Of a DNA stretch of 24,989 nucleotides, positions 7,854-14,657 are shown piece by piece. A program made the position numbers and the translations under genes. The stretch is from DATHVI01 sp035461385 (GTDB lineage: Bacteria > Actinomycetota > Thermoleophilia > Solirubrobacterales > 70-9). The first letter of the stretch is position 1. Every line of letters starts with the position of its first letter. The notes under the pieces are model-generated. The model did no database searches. It worked only from the letters and a program-made list of their open reading frames with translations, and had not been told where the DNA came from. The stretch spans positions 1 to 24,989 of the forward strand of contig DATHVI010000012.1 in NCBI GenBank assembly GCA_035461385.1, given 5' to 3'.

Positions 7854-9253
7854 CGCTCGAGCTCCTCGAGCCGAGCGATCGCCTCGGCGAGGTCCTTGTC
7901 CCCCCGGCCACTGAGGGTGAGGACATCGAATCCGGACCCTGAATCACTGCCCGCCGCCTCCTCCGCTCCCGAATCACTGCCCGACACGTCCTCCGCTCCC
8001 GAATCGCTGCCCGACACGTCCTCCGCTCCCGCCTGGAATCCCTTGCCCGAGGCATTCGCCTCGGGCTTTTCCAGTCTGCTCCCGCGTCCGGGGGCGGCGG
8101 GGTCCGCGGCGGGGCGAAGTTGGCTAGCTTCTGCCTCGCGCAGCAGCCAGGCGATTGCGTGGGAGGGCTCGAGGGCGGGGACGATGCCTTCGAGGCGGGC
8201 GAGCTCGCGGAAGGCGCGGAGGGCCTCGGCGTCGGTGACCGACTCGTAGCGGGCTCGGCCCGTGTCTCGGAGGTGGGCGTGCTCGGGCCCGACTCCCGGG
8301 TAGTCGAGCCCCGCGGAGACCGAGTGGGCCTCGAGGATCTGACCCTCGGCGTCGGCGAGGACAGAAGAGAGTGCGCCGTGAAGGACGCCGGTCCGCCCGG
8401 CCGCGAGCGAGGCTCCGTGGCGACCGGTCTCGATCCCCTCGCCGGCGGCCTCGACTCCGATCAGCTCGACCGGGTCGTCGATGAAGGCGGTGAAGCTGCC
8501 GATCGCGTTCGAGCCGCCGCCGACGCAGGCGATCACCCGCGCCGGCAGCGCGCCCTCCGCGGCCAGTGCCTGCCCACGCGCCTCGTCGCCGATCACCCGC
8601 TGGAGGTCGCGGACGAGGGCCGGATACGGCGCCGGCCCGACCGCCGACCCGATCACGTAGTGGCTCGTGCCGACGTTGGTCACCCAGTCGCGGATCGCGG
8701 CGCTGACCGCCTCCTTGAGCGTCCGCGCCCCGGCTTCGACCGGGGCCACCTCGGCTCCCAGCAACCGCATCCGCTCGACGTTCGGAGCCTGCCGGCGCAT
8801 GTCCTCGGTGCCCATGAAGACGACGCATTCGAGCCCGAGGAGGGCGCAGGCGGTCGCCGTCGCGACGCCGTGTTGCCCGGCTCCGGTCTCGGCGATCACC
8901 CGGCGCTTTCCCATCCGGCGGGCGAGCAGCGCTTGCCCGATCGCGTTGTTGATCTTGTGGGCGCCGGTGTGGGCGAGGTCCTCGCGCTTGAGGTAGACGA
9001 CACGCCCGACCCGCTCCGAGAGCCGCTCGGCACGGTAGAGCGGCGTCGGCCGGCCGACGTAGTCGCGAAGCAGGCGATCGAGATCGCCGCGGAAGGACGG
9101 GTCGTCGCGGGCCTCCGCCCACGCCTCGGTGAGCTCGTCGAGCGCCGCGACCAGCACCTCGGGGACGAAGCGCCCGCCGTATCGGCCGAAGCGCTCCTCG
9201 ACGCCCAGCGCCGCGCCGGCGCCTCCCGCCGCGCCCCCCGGCCCGGCGGTCAC
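7850..9253 (-). CDS. trpB: Tryptophan synthase beta chain with an internal repeat insertion
   Basis: This PLP enzyme condenses indole and serine to tryptophan. Visible motifs are RYGGRFVPE near the start, the PLP lysine in HTGAHKINN (Lys100), AETGAGQHG, the phosphate-cup GGGSNAIG near 246-252, LEPSHAIAW near 361-369, and the C-terminal LSGRGDKD. At 467 residues it is longer than the usual roughly 400. The extra length sits between the LEPSHA helix and the last core strand, at residues about 376-441. It is a low-complexity segment with three 10-residue AEDVSGSDSG-type repeats, and the frame stays intact through it. A related segment occurs in trpE. The GTG start at 9253 overlaps the trpF stop (GTGA). 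Confidence 0.95.
   Translation of the reverse strand: MTAGPGGAAGGAGAALGVEERFGRYGGRFVPEVLVAALDELTEAWAEARDDPSFRGDLDRLLRDYVGRPTPLYRAERLSERVGRVVYLKREDLAHTGAHKINNAIGQALLARRMGKRRVIAETGAGQHGVATATACALLGLECVVFMGTEDMRRQAPNVERMRLLGAEVAPVEAGARTLKEAVSAAIRDWVTNVGTSHYVIGSAVGPAPYPALVRDLQRVIGDEARGQALAAEGALPARVIACVGGGSNAIGSFTAFIDDPVELIGVEAAGEGIETGRHGASLAAGRTGVLHGALSSVLADAEGQILEAHSVSAGLDYPGVGPEHAHLRDTGRARYESVTDAEALRAFRELARLEGIVPALEPSHAIAWLLREAEASQLRPAADPAAPGRGSRLEKPEANASGKGFQAGAEDVSGSDSGAEDVSGSDSGAEEAAGSDSGSGFDVLTLSGRGDKDLAEAIARLEELER
7941..8030 (-). repeat. Three tandem 30-base units
   Basis: Units 7941-7970, 7971-8000 and 8001-8030 each begin GAATC on the plus strand and end TCCGCTCCC. The second and third differ at one base, the first and second at three. 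Because 30 is a multiple of 3, gain or loss of a unit changes TrpB length by ten residues without shifting the frame. A degenerate further unit seems to start near 8036 and runs into the palindrome. Confidence 0.9.
8045..8066. repeat. Perfect palindrome, terminator-like, inside trpB
   Basis: Arms GCCCGAGGC (8045-8053) and GCCTCGGGC (8058-8066) form a perfect 9-base-pair stem with an ATTC loop. On the plus strand it is followed directly by TTTT (8067-8070), the shape of an intrinsic terminator read antisense to trpB. In trpB it is translated as part of KPEANASGKG. It looks like non-coding sequence captured in a coding frame. Confidence 0.75.
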
Positions 9254-9897
9254 CGCGTCACCGCCCGCCGGCTCGCCCCCGCCGCCTGCGCGCGCTCGAC
9301 GAAGTCGGCCATCAGCGCATGGTCCTTGACGCCCGGCTCCGCCTCGACGCCGCTCGCGACGTCGACCGCGAACGGCGACGCGACCTCGATCGCCGCGGCG
9401 ACGTTGCCGGGCTCGAGCCCGCCGGCGAGGATCATCGGCACGCTCGACCGCCGCCCGGCGACCAGCTCCCAGTCGAAGCTCTCGCCGGTGCCGCCAGGAA
9501 CCCCGGCGCGGTGGGCGTCGAGGAGGTGGTAGTCGGTCCGATAGGTCTCGGCGGCCTGGACGTCGGCCGCGCTTCGCACCCGCAGCGCCTTGATCACCTT
9601 GAGCCCGGTCCGGCGCGTGGCCTCGCGGCAGAACGCCGGGCCCTCGTCGCCGTGGAGCTGGAGCATCGTCAGCGACTCGTCCTCGGCGGCGGCCGCGAGC
9701 TCGTCGAGGCCCGCGTTGACGAACACGCCGACGACCTCGACCCGCCGCCGCAGCTCGGCGGCGATCTCGACGGCGACCCCGGGGTCGCAGCGGCGCGGGC
9801 TCCCGTCCCAGTGGTTGAGCCCGACCGCCCAGGCTCCGAGGCGCACGGCCTCGCGCGCGTCCTCGACCCTGGTGATCCCGCAGATCTTGATCCGCAT
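9250..9897 (-). CDS. trpF: Phosphoribosylanthranilate isomerase
   Basis: This enzyme isomerises phosphoribosylanthranilate to the ribulose form (CdRP), the third step of tryptophan synthesis. The 215-residue single-domain barrel starts MRIKICGITR with the conserved Cys, followed by SPRRCDP, LQLHGDE, LLDAHRAGVPGGTGESFDW with the catalytic Asp, and LAGGLEPGNV plus VDVASGVEAEPGVKD at the phosphate end. Length is normal. The ATG at 9897 is chosen because the family start (KICGI) follows directly and a TAACCT box lies 7 bases upstream; the frame continues upstream only as a spurious extension. It is the first gene of the trpF-trpB-trpA block and overlaps trpB by GTGA. Confidence 0.96.
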   Translation of the reverse strand: MRIKICGITRVEDAREAVRLGAWAVGLNHWDGSPRRCDPGVAVEIAAELRRRVEVVGVFVNAGLDELAAAAEDESLTMLQLHGDEGPAFCREATRRTGLKVIKALRVRSAADVQAAETYRTDYHLLDAHRAGVPGGTGESFDWELVAGRRSSVPMILAGGLEPGNVAAAIEVASPFAVDVASGVEAEPGVKDHALMADFVERAQAAGASRRAVTR

Positions 9898-9904
9898 GGC
9901 GGCA

Positions 9905-9910
9905 AGGTTA
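9905..9910 (-). promoter_or_regulatory. Putative -10 box of trpF
   Basis: TAACCT on the minus strand ends 7 bases before the trpF ATG. This places the transcription start at or beside the start codon, and no Shine-Dalgarno sequence is present. It implies that the trpF-trpB-trpA block has its own promoter. Confidence 0.5.
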
Positions 9911-10068
9911 GAGTCAGCTCGGAGGTGGCGGCGAGTGCCCGGCCCCGGACATCGCTGGGAGCGCGTTCGGCAGTAACGGGGAAGGCGACCAGGGGTGGAC
10001 GCGGGTCTCCGAGCTCGTCCGGTTGCCGGGGCGGCGCGAGTCGGCCGGAGCTCGCCCAGATGGAACCC

Positions 10069-10120
10069 CCAAACGTGACATTCGTCGCTTCCGGCGCCGC
10101 CGATGGTCGCCTTGGGTCGC
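10069..10120 (-). repeat. Dispersed repeat, copy 1
   Basis: Read on the minus strand, these 52 bases align without gaps to 24208-24259 on the plus strand, with 42 identities. The first 23 and last 20 bases differ at only three positions; nine bases in the middle are variable. Weaker similarity continues beyond the core (GCTCCGGCCG near 10043-10052). Both copies lie downstream of, and co-oriented with, the gene before them. On one strand the core would encode RPKATIG....DECHVW, on the other MVALGR, so a coding origin cannot be excluded. Confidence 0.8.
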
Positions 10121-10393
10121 ATATCAACCCGAATCCCGCATCCGCCGCCGCGGACGCAGTCGTCGTCACGTTCGGGTCCCGATCCGCACGCGAGAGACCC
10201 GGTCCCCGGGAAACCGCAACCCCCGATCCCCGTTGCTGCAGATCCGCGGCCACGTGCCCCGCGAACCGCGGCAGGGCGGCCCGCCAACCCCTCGAACGAC
10301 CGCTTCCGAGACGACGCGCCGCGACCGGCCGGCATCCTCGGCCCGTCGCTGCGGTCTCGGCGTCCCTTCCTGGAAGCTGACGGCCCTTGGCCG

Positions 10394-11671
10394 CTATCCG
10401 CCGTCGTCCTCGTCGTCCTGGCCGGGCCGTGCGGTGAGCTCGACCGTCACCGTGCGCTCGTCGCCGTCGCGGTGGAGGGTGAGCTCGATCTCGTCGCCGG
10501 GCTGCTTCGCCTGGATCGCCTCGATCACCGCGCCCATGTCCTCGACCTCCTCGCCGTCGACGGCGATGATCAGGTCGCCTCCGACCCGGATCTGGGTCCC
10601 GCCGACGGTGACGACGGCGTCGCCCGCCTCGATCCCGGCCTCGTCGGCCGGGGTGCCCGGGTCGACCTGCTGGACGAGCGCCCCCGAGTCGTGCTCGAGA
10701 TTCAGGACCTGGGCGATCTCCGGCGTCAGGTCGGCGCCGCTGATCCCGAGGAACGCGTGCTGGACCTCGCCGGTCTCGATCAGCTGCTGGGCGACCTCGT
10801 GCCCGGTGCTGATCGGGACCGCGAATCCGATCCCGACGTTGCCTCCGCTCGGCGATTGGATCTGGGAGTTGATGCCGATCACGCGGCCGGAGGCGTCGAG
10901 GAGCGGCCCGCCCGAGTTGCCGGGGTTGATCGGCGCGTCGATCTGGATAGCGTCGCGGATCGTGAACCCGTCGGGGCCGCGGATCTCGCGCTGGATCGCG
11001 GAGACGATTCCGGCGGTCGCGGTGTGGTCGAGCCCGAACGGGTTGCCGATCGCGACCACCGGATCGCCGACCTCCACCGCCGTCGAGTCGCCGAGCGCCA
11101 GCGGGCTGAGCTGGTCGGCGTCGGCCTCGATCTCGAGCACCGCGACGTCGGTCGAGAGGTCGGCGCCGAGGAGCTCGGCGTCGTAGGTCTCGCCGTCTTC
11201 GCCGAGGGTCACCTCGATCTCGTCGGCGTCGTCGACGACATGCGCGTTGGTGACGACTCGCCCGTCGTCATCGATCAGGAACCCGGAGCCGGTCGCCGCC
11301 TGGCCCGGCTGTGGATCCTCGAACGGGTTGAAGGGGTCGGGATCGGCCTCACTCCCCGACGACGAGGCGCGGATGAAGGCGACGCCGGGGGCCGCCCCCT
11401 CGTAGATCTCGTTCACGCTCAGCCGGTTGCGCTCGCCGTCGTCCGACGAGCTCGTCGCCAGCGGCGCCGCCGGCGAGAGCGCTGTATCGCCGCTCGACCC
11501 CGACTCGGCTTCGATCCAGCCCGCCGCGATCGCGATCCATCCCAGCAGGCCGACGACGAGACCGCCAATCGCGGCGGAGGCGAACGGGCTGCGGGCGATG
11601 CGCGACAGCCGGCTGCGCCGGTCGCCGGGCTCCTGCGCTGACTCGGGTGTGCGGGGCGTGTAGTAGGTCAT
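10394..11671 (-). CDS. Membrane-anchored HtrA/DegP-like serine protease with PDZ domain
   Basis: A 425-residue S1C (trypsin-like) protease for extracytoplasmic protein quality control. The order is a cytoplasmic N-terminus with basic residues, one membrane segment near 31-51 (ASAAIGGLVVGLLGWIAIAA), an acidic Ser/Gly-rich linker, the protease domain, and one PDZ domain from about 300 to 410. The catalytic triad is visible: His144 in TNAHVV, Asp175 in STDVAVL, Ser253 in GNSGGPL. The tail is acidic. The ATG at 11671 begins MTYYTPRTP. An AAACCT sequence 7 bases upstream is a weaker version of the -10 box seen elsewhere, and GGGAAC about 30 bases upstream could belong to a stress sigma factor site, but this is speculative. 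It stands between copB and trpF. Confidence 0.93.
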   Translation of the reverse strand: MTYYTPRTPESAQEPGDRRSRLSRIARSPFASAAIGGLVVGLLGWIAIAAGWIEAESGSSGDTALSPAAPLATSSSDDGERNRLSVNEIYEGAAPGVAFIRASSSGSEADPDPFNPFEDPQPGQAATGSGFLIDDDGRVVTNAHVVDDADEIEVTLGEDGETYDAELLGADLSTDVAVLEIEADADQLSPLALGDSTAVEVGDPVVAIGNPFGLDHTATAGIVSAIQREIRGPDGFTIRDAIQIDAPINPGNSGGPLLDASGRVIGINSQIQSPSGGNVGIGFAVPISTGHEVAQQLIETGEVQHAFLGISGADLTPEIAQVLNLEHDSGALVQQVDPGTPADEAGIEAGDAVVTVGGTQIRVGGDLIIAVDGEEVEDMGAVIEAIQAKQPGDEIELTLHRDGDERTVTVELTARPGQDDEDDGG

Positions 11672-11750
11672 GGCAAGCAGGTTTGCGGCATCGCCTGAAT
11701 GTTCCCTAATCGAGATCGAAATGCGATCTAAGGATCGCGCCCGGGGACGC

Positions 11751-13820
11751 TCAGGCGCCGGCCGAAGCGGTGTCTGGGGCGAGGTCGACCCGTCGCAGCA
11801 GCTGGGCGTTGAGCGCGACGACGATCGTCGAGGCGCTCATCAGGATCGCGCCGACGGCCGGCGCGAGCGTGATTCCCGCCCATGCGAGCACGCCGGCCGC
11901 GAGCGGGATCGCGACGACGTTGTACCCGGCGGCCCAGCTCAGGTTCTGGACCATCTTCCGGTAACTCGCCCGCGACAGGCGAATCACCGCGTCGACCCCG
12001 CGGGGATCGCTCGACGCGAGCACGACCCCGGCCGACTCGATCGCGACGTCGGTGCCGGCGCCGATCGCGATTCCGACATCGGCGCGGGCGAGGGCCGGGG
12101 CGTCGTTCACCCCGTCGCCGACCATCGCCACCGACATCCCGGGCGACTGGAGCTCGCTAACCGCCACGTCCTTGTCCTCGGGGAGGACCTCGGCGAAGAC
12201 CTCGTCGATGCCGAGGTCGGCTCCGACCGCCTCGGCGACCTGGCGGGCATCGCCGGTGATCATCGCGACCTCGATTCCCCGCCGCCTCAGCTCGGCGACG
12301 GCCGCCCGGGCCTCGGGCCTGATCTCGTCCTCGAGCGCGAGCGCTCCGATCACCGAGTCATCGCGGACCAGGTGCAGGACCGCCGCGCCGCGACCTCGCC
12401 AGGCCTCGATCTCCGCCGAGAGCTCGCCCGGCGGCACGATCTCGCGCTCGCGCAGCAACGCCGGCCCGCCGACCGCATACGCGGCGCCGTCGATCCGGGC
12501 CTCGACCCCGCGACCGGTCAGCGAGCGGAAGTCGCTCGCCGGCGCGAGCTCACCACGCTCCCGCGCCGCGGCGACGATCGCGCGGGCGAGCGGGTGCTCG
12601 CTGTCGGACTCGATCCCGCCGGCGAGCCTGAGGACCTCCTCCTCGCCGGTCCCGTCGGCCCCCGCGACGCCGGTGACGACGTGCTCACCCTTGGTCAAGG
12701 TCCCGGTCTTGTCGAACAGCACCGCGTCGATCGTCCGCATCCGCTCGAGCGCGAGCCGGTCCTTTACCAGGACCCCGGCCTTCGCCGAGACCGCGGTCGC
12801 GAGCGAGATCACGAGCGGGATCGCGAGCCCGAGCGCGTGCGGGCAGGCGATCACGAGCACGGTCACCGTCCGGATCACCGCGCTGTCGGTCTCACCGATG
12901 ATCGACCAGACGACGAAGGTGATCGTCGCCACCGACAGCGCGACGTAGAACAGCAGCGCCGCGAACCGATCGGCGAGCGCCTGGGCACGGCCTCCGCTCG
13001 CCTGAGCCTGGGCGACCAGCCGCTGGATCCCGGCGAGCGCGGTGTCGTCCCCGACGGCCTCGACCCGGACCCGGATCGCGGAGTCGGTGGCGACGGTGCC
13101 GGCGACGACCTCGTCGCCGGCCTGCTTCGCAACCGGTCGCGACTCGCCGGTGATCATCGACTCGTCGAGCTCGGCGGCGCCTTCGACGATCTCGCCGTCG
13201 GCGGGAACGCGGGAACCCGATCGGACCAGGACGACGTCGCCGAGCTCGAGCTCGGCGATCGGGACGGTCTCCACCTCGCCGGATTCGGTCAGCCGCTCGG
13301 CGTCGTCCGGCAGCAGCTCGGCAAGCGCGGCGAGCGCTCCCTGCGCCTGGCCGATCGCCTTCATCTCCTGCCAGTGGCCGAGCAGCATGATCGTCACCAG
13401 CGCCGATAGCTCCCACCAGAAGTCGAGGTCGAAGAGCCCGACGCTCGTCGCCATCGAGGCGACGTAGGCGACGGTGATCGCCATCGCGATCAGCAGCATC
13501 ATCCCGGGCAGACGGTCGCGAACCTCGGTGAACGCCCCAGCGAGGAACGGCCAGCCGCCCCACCAGAAGACGAACGAGCCGAGGATCGGGCCGAGGACGT
13601 CGATCCCCGGGAAGTCGATCTCGTAGCCGAACCAGTCCATCACCATCTCGCTGGTGACGACCAGCGGCAGGGTCGCCGCGAGCGCGAGCCAGAACCGGCG
13701 CCGGAACATCTCCGGGTCGTGCCCGGCGTGCTTGTCGTGCCCGCCGTGGCCGTGCCCGCCGTGGTCCTGCTCGCGGTGGCCGGCGGCGTCGTGGGTCCGG
13801 GTGACGTCGGTTGCGTTCAT
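11751..13820 (-). CDS. copB: CopB-type (P1B-3) copper-transporting P-type ATPase
   Basis: An integral membrane ATPase predicted to export copper. The 689-residue protein starts with a histidine-rich tail (eight His in residues 10-34) and has no CxxC metal-binding domain. Catalytic features are TGES at 224-227, the phosphorylated Asp370 in DKTGTLT, and GDGVNDAPALARADVG in the hinge. The transmembrane metal site is CPH at 326-328, with YN and MSAST in the last helices, the combination known for the CPH subgroup (CopB), for which Cu(II) or Cu(I) transport has been reported. ATG 13820 is preferred over a GTG at 13829 because a TAAGGT -10 box ends 7 bases upstream. A CsoR-like operator lies directly beyond. 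It follows trpC at 42 bases. Confidence 0.92.
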   Translation of the reverse strand: MNATDVTRTHDAAGHREQDHGGHGHGGHDKHAGHDPEMFRRRFWLALAATLPLVVTSEMVMDWFGYEIDFPGIDVLGPILGSFVFWWGGWPFLAGAFTEVRDRLPGMMLLIAMAITVAYVASMATSVGLFDLDFWWELSALVTIMLLGHWQEMKAIGQAQGALAALAELLPDDAERLTESGEVETVPIAELELGDVVLVRSGSRVPADGEIVEGAAELDESMITGESRPVAKQAGDEVVAGTVATDSAIRVRVEAVGDDTALAGIQRLVAQAQASGGRAQALADRFAALLFYVALSVATITFVVWSIIGETDSAVIRTVTVLVIACPHALGLAIPLVISLATAVSAKAGVLVKDRLALERMRTIDAVLFDKTGTLTKGEHVVTGVAGADGTGEEEVLRLAGGIESDSEHPLARAIVAAARERGELAPASDFRSLTGRGVEARIDGAAYAVGGPALLREREIVPPGELSAEIEAWRGRGAAVLHLVRDDSVIGALALEDEIRPEARAAVAELRRRGIEVAMITGDARQVAEAVGADLGIDEVFAEVLPEDKDVAVSELQSPGMSVAMVGDGVNDAPALARADVGIAIGAGTDVAIESAGVVLASSDPRGVDAVIRLSRASYRKMVQNLSWAAGYNVVAIPLAAGVLAWAGITLAPAVGAILMSASTIVVALNAQLLRRVDLAPDTASAGA

Positions 13821-13827
13821 GCCGCGC

Positions 13828-13833
13828 ACCTTA
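13828..13833 (-). promoter_or_regulatory. Putative -10 box of copB
   Basis: TAAGGT on the minus strand ends 7 bases before the ATG at 13820. The CsoR-like palindrome lies 4 bases upstream, in the spacer between -10 and the expected -35 position, where a bound repressor would block RNA polymerase. Confidence 0.5.
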
Positions 13834-13837
13834 TCAC

Positions 13838-13854
13838 ATACCCCTAGGGGGTAT
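13838..13854. promoter_or_regulatory. CsoR-like copper-responsive operator
   Basis: ATACCCCTAGGGGGTAT on the plus strand is a 17-base near-perfect palindrome of the G-tract/C-tract type bound by CsoR-family Cu(I)-sensing repressors (TACCCC...GGGGTA). It sits between trpC and copB, next to the predicted copB -10 box. Assignment to CsoR rests on the known operator pattern and on copB being the next gene; related CsoR/RcnR-family sensors of other ligands use similar sites. No repressor gene is in the window. Confidence 0.75.
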
Positions 13855-13862
13855 CTACCACC

Positions 13863-14657
13863 TCACCTGCCGCTACTCCGAGCCGGAAGCAGCGAGCGGA
13901 CCGCCGCCTCCGGATCCGCCGCCCGCATCAGCGATTCGCCGACGAGCACGCCCGCGGCGCCGAGGCCGCGCAGCTCGTCGAGCTGCTCCCGGTGCGCGTA
14001 CCCCGACTCGGCGACGGCCAGCACGCCCGCTGGGAGCTCTCCGATCAGCCGCGCGGTGGTCGCGCGGTCGACCGTGAGGTCCTTGAGGTTGCGGTTGTTG
14101 ATCCCGATCAGGCTCGCTCCGATCGCGAGCGCACGCTCGAGCTCGTCGCCGTCGTGGACCTCGACCAGGCAGTCGAGGCCGAGCTGCTCCCCCTCCCGAT
14201 GCAGGCGCGCGAGCGCCTCGTCGTCGAGCGCGGCAACGATCAGCAACACCGCATCGGCGCCGGAGTCGAGCGCCTCGTCGAGCTGGTAGCGATCGACGAC
14301 GAAGTCCTTGCGCAGGATCGGCAGCGCGCTCGCGGCGCGTGCGTCGCGCAGGTCGTCGAGCGAGCCGCCGAAGCTCGGCCCGTCGGTGAGCACGGAGAGG
14401 GCGGCGGCACCCCCGCGCCCGTAGGCGCCGACGATCTCGGCGACCTTCGTCCCGGCCCTGATCTCGCCCGCGCTCGGGGACCGGCGCTTGAACTCGGCGA
14501 TCAGCGACAGGCCGGGGGCGCGGAGCGCCGCCGACAGCCGCCACGAGCCGCGCCGCGAGCTCACCCTCGCCCGCAGATCCTCCGGGGGGAGGGCGCGCTT
14601 TCGCGCCTCGACCTCCTCGCGGGCGGCGTCGACGAGCTCGTCGAGCCGGGTCCTCAC
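13863..14657 (-). CDS. trpC: Indole-3-glycerol phosphate synthase
   Basis: This enzyme closes the indole ring of CdRP to give indole-3-glycerol phosphate and CO2. The 264-residue barrel shows IAEFKRRSPSAGEI (Glu55, Lys57), LRKDFVVD with the catalytic Lys117, LVEVHDGDEL (Glu166), GINNRNL (Asn188 region), AESG near 216-219, and GVLVGESLM for phosphate binding. Length and N-terminal helix (LDELVDAAREEVEARK) are normal. The GTG at 14657 overlaps the trpD stop in a GTGA, so the two are translationally coupled. It is the last gene of the trpD-trpC pair and lies upstream of the copper-regulated copB promoter. Unlike E. coli, TrpC and TrpF are separate proteins here. Confidence 0.96.
   Translation of the reverse strand: MRTRLDELVDAAREEVEARKRALPPEDLRARVSSRRGSWRLSAALRAPGLSLIAEFKRRSPSAGEIRAGTKVAEIVGAYGRGGAAALSVLTDGPSFGGSLDDLRDARAASALPILRKDFVVDRYQLDEALDSGADAVLLIVAALDDEALARLHREGEQLGLDCLVEVHDGDELERALAIGASLIGINNRNLKDLTVDRATTARLIGELPAGVLAVAESGYAHREQLDELRGLGAAGVLVGESLMRAADPEAAVRSLLPARSSGR

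Larger units (their letters stand above)
7931..8128 (-). repeat. In-frame repeat element inserted in trpB
   Basis: A segment of about 200 bases encodes about 65 residues that are absent from ordinary TrpB. In the coding direction it begins with ADPAAPGR, passes a perfect palindrome (8045-8066), then three 30-base units (8001-8030, 7971-8000, 7941-7970) encoding acidic Gly/Ser-rich decapeptides with the core GSDSG. Two stretches match the element in trpE: 7941-7967 against 19855-19881 (25 of 27 bases by eye) and 8082-8108 against 19882-19908 (24 of 27). The reading frame and orientation are the same in both genes. Boundaries are approximate. Confidence 0.8.
9898..10393. other. Intergenic stretch between the protease gene and trpF
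   Basis: This 496-base gap holds the trpF -10 box at its left end and a copy of a dispersed repeat (10069-10120, minus) near the middle. A partial inverted copy of the repeat's outer arm lies near 10157-10180, where GTCGTCACGTTCGGG mirrors the arm at 10066-10085, so a long imperfect hairpin of about 110 bases can be drawn. Frames crossing the region are extensions of neighbouring genes or shadows. I see no tRNA and no convincing protein gene in the rest. Confidence 0.6.

Noticed and set aside
7941..8030. CRISPR array
   Set aside because: The 30-base units abut without spacers and are translated in frame as part of TrpB.
9898..10335. N-terminal extension of trpF through the repeat copy
   Set aside because: Normal TrpF starts at MRIKICG; the extension has no domain pattern and crosses repeat DNA.
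10103..11641. Long plus-strand frame opposite the protease gene
   Set aside because: Mirror frame of a gene with a complete catalytic triad; composition is typical of GC-rich antisense shadows.
11670..13409. 579-codon plus-strand frame opposite copB
   Set aside because: Antisense to a clear P-type ATPase; no recognisable motif.
13820..13829. GTG start of copB at 13829
   Set aside because: It would lie within or beside the TAAGGT box; the ATG three codons later fits the promoter spacing.
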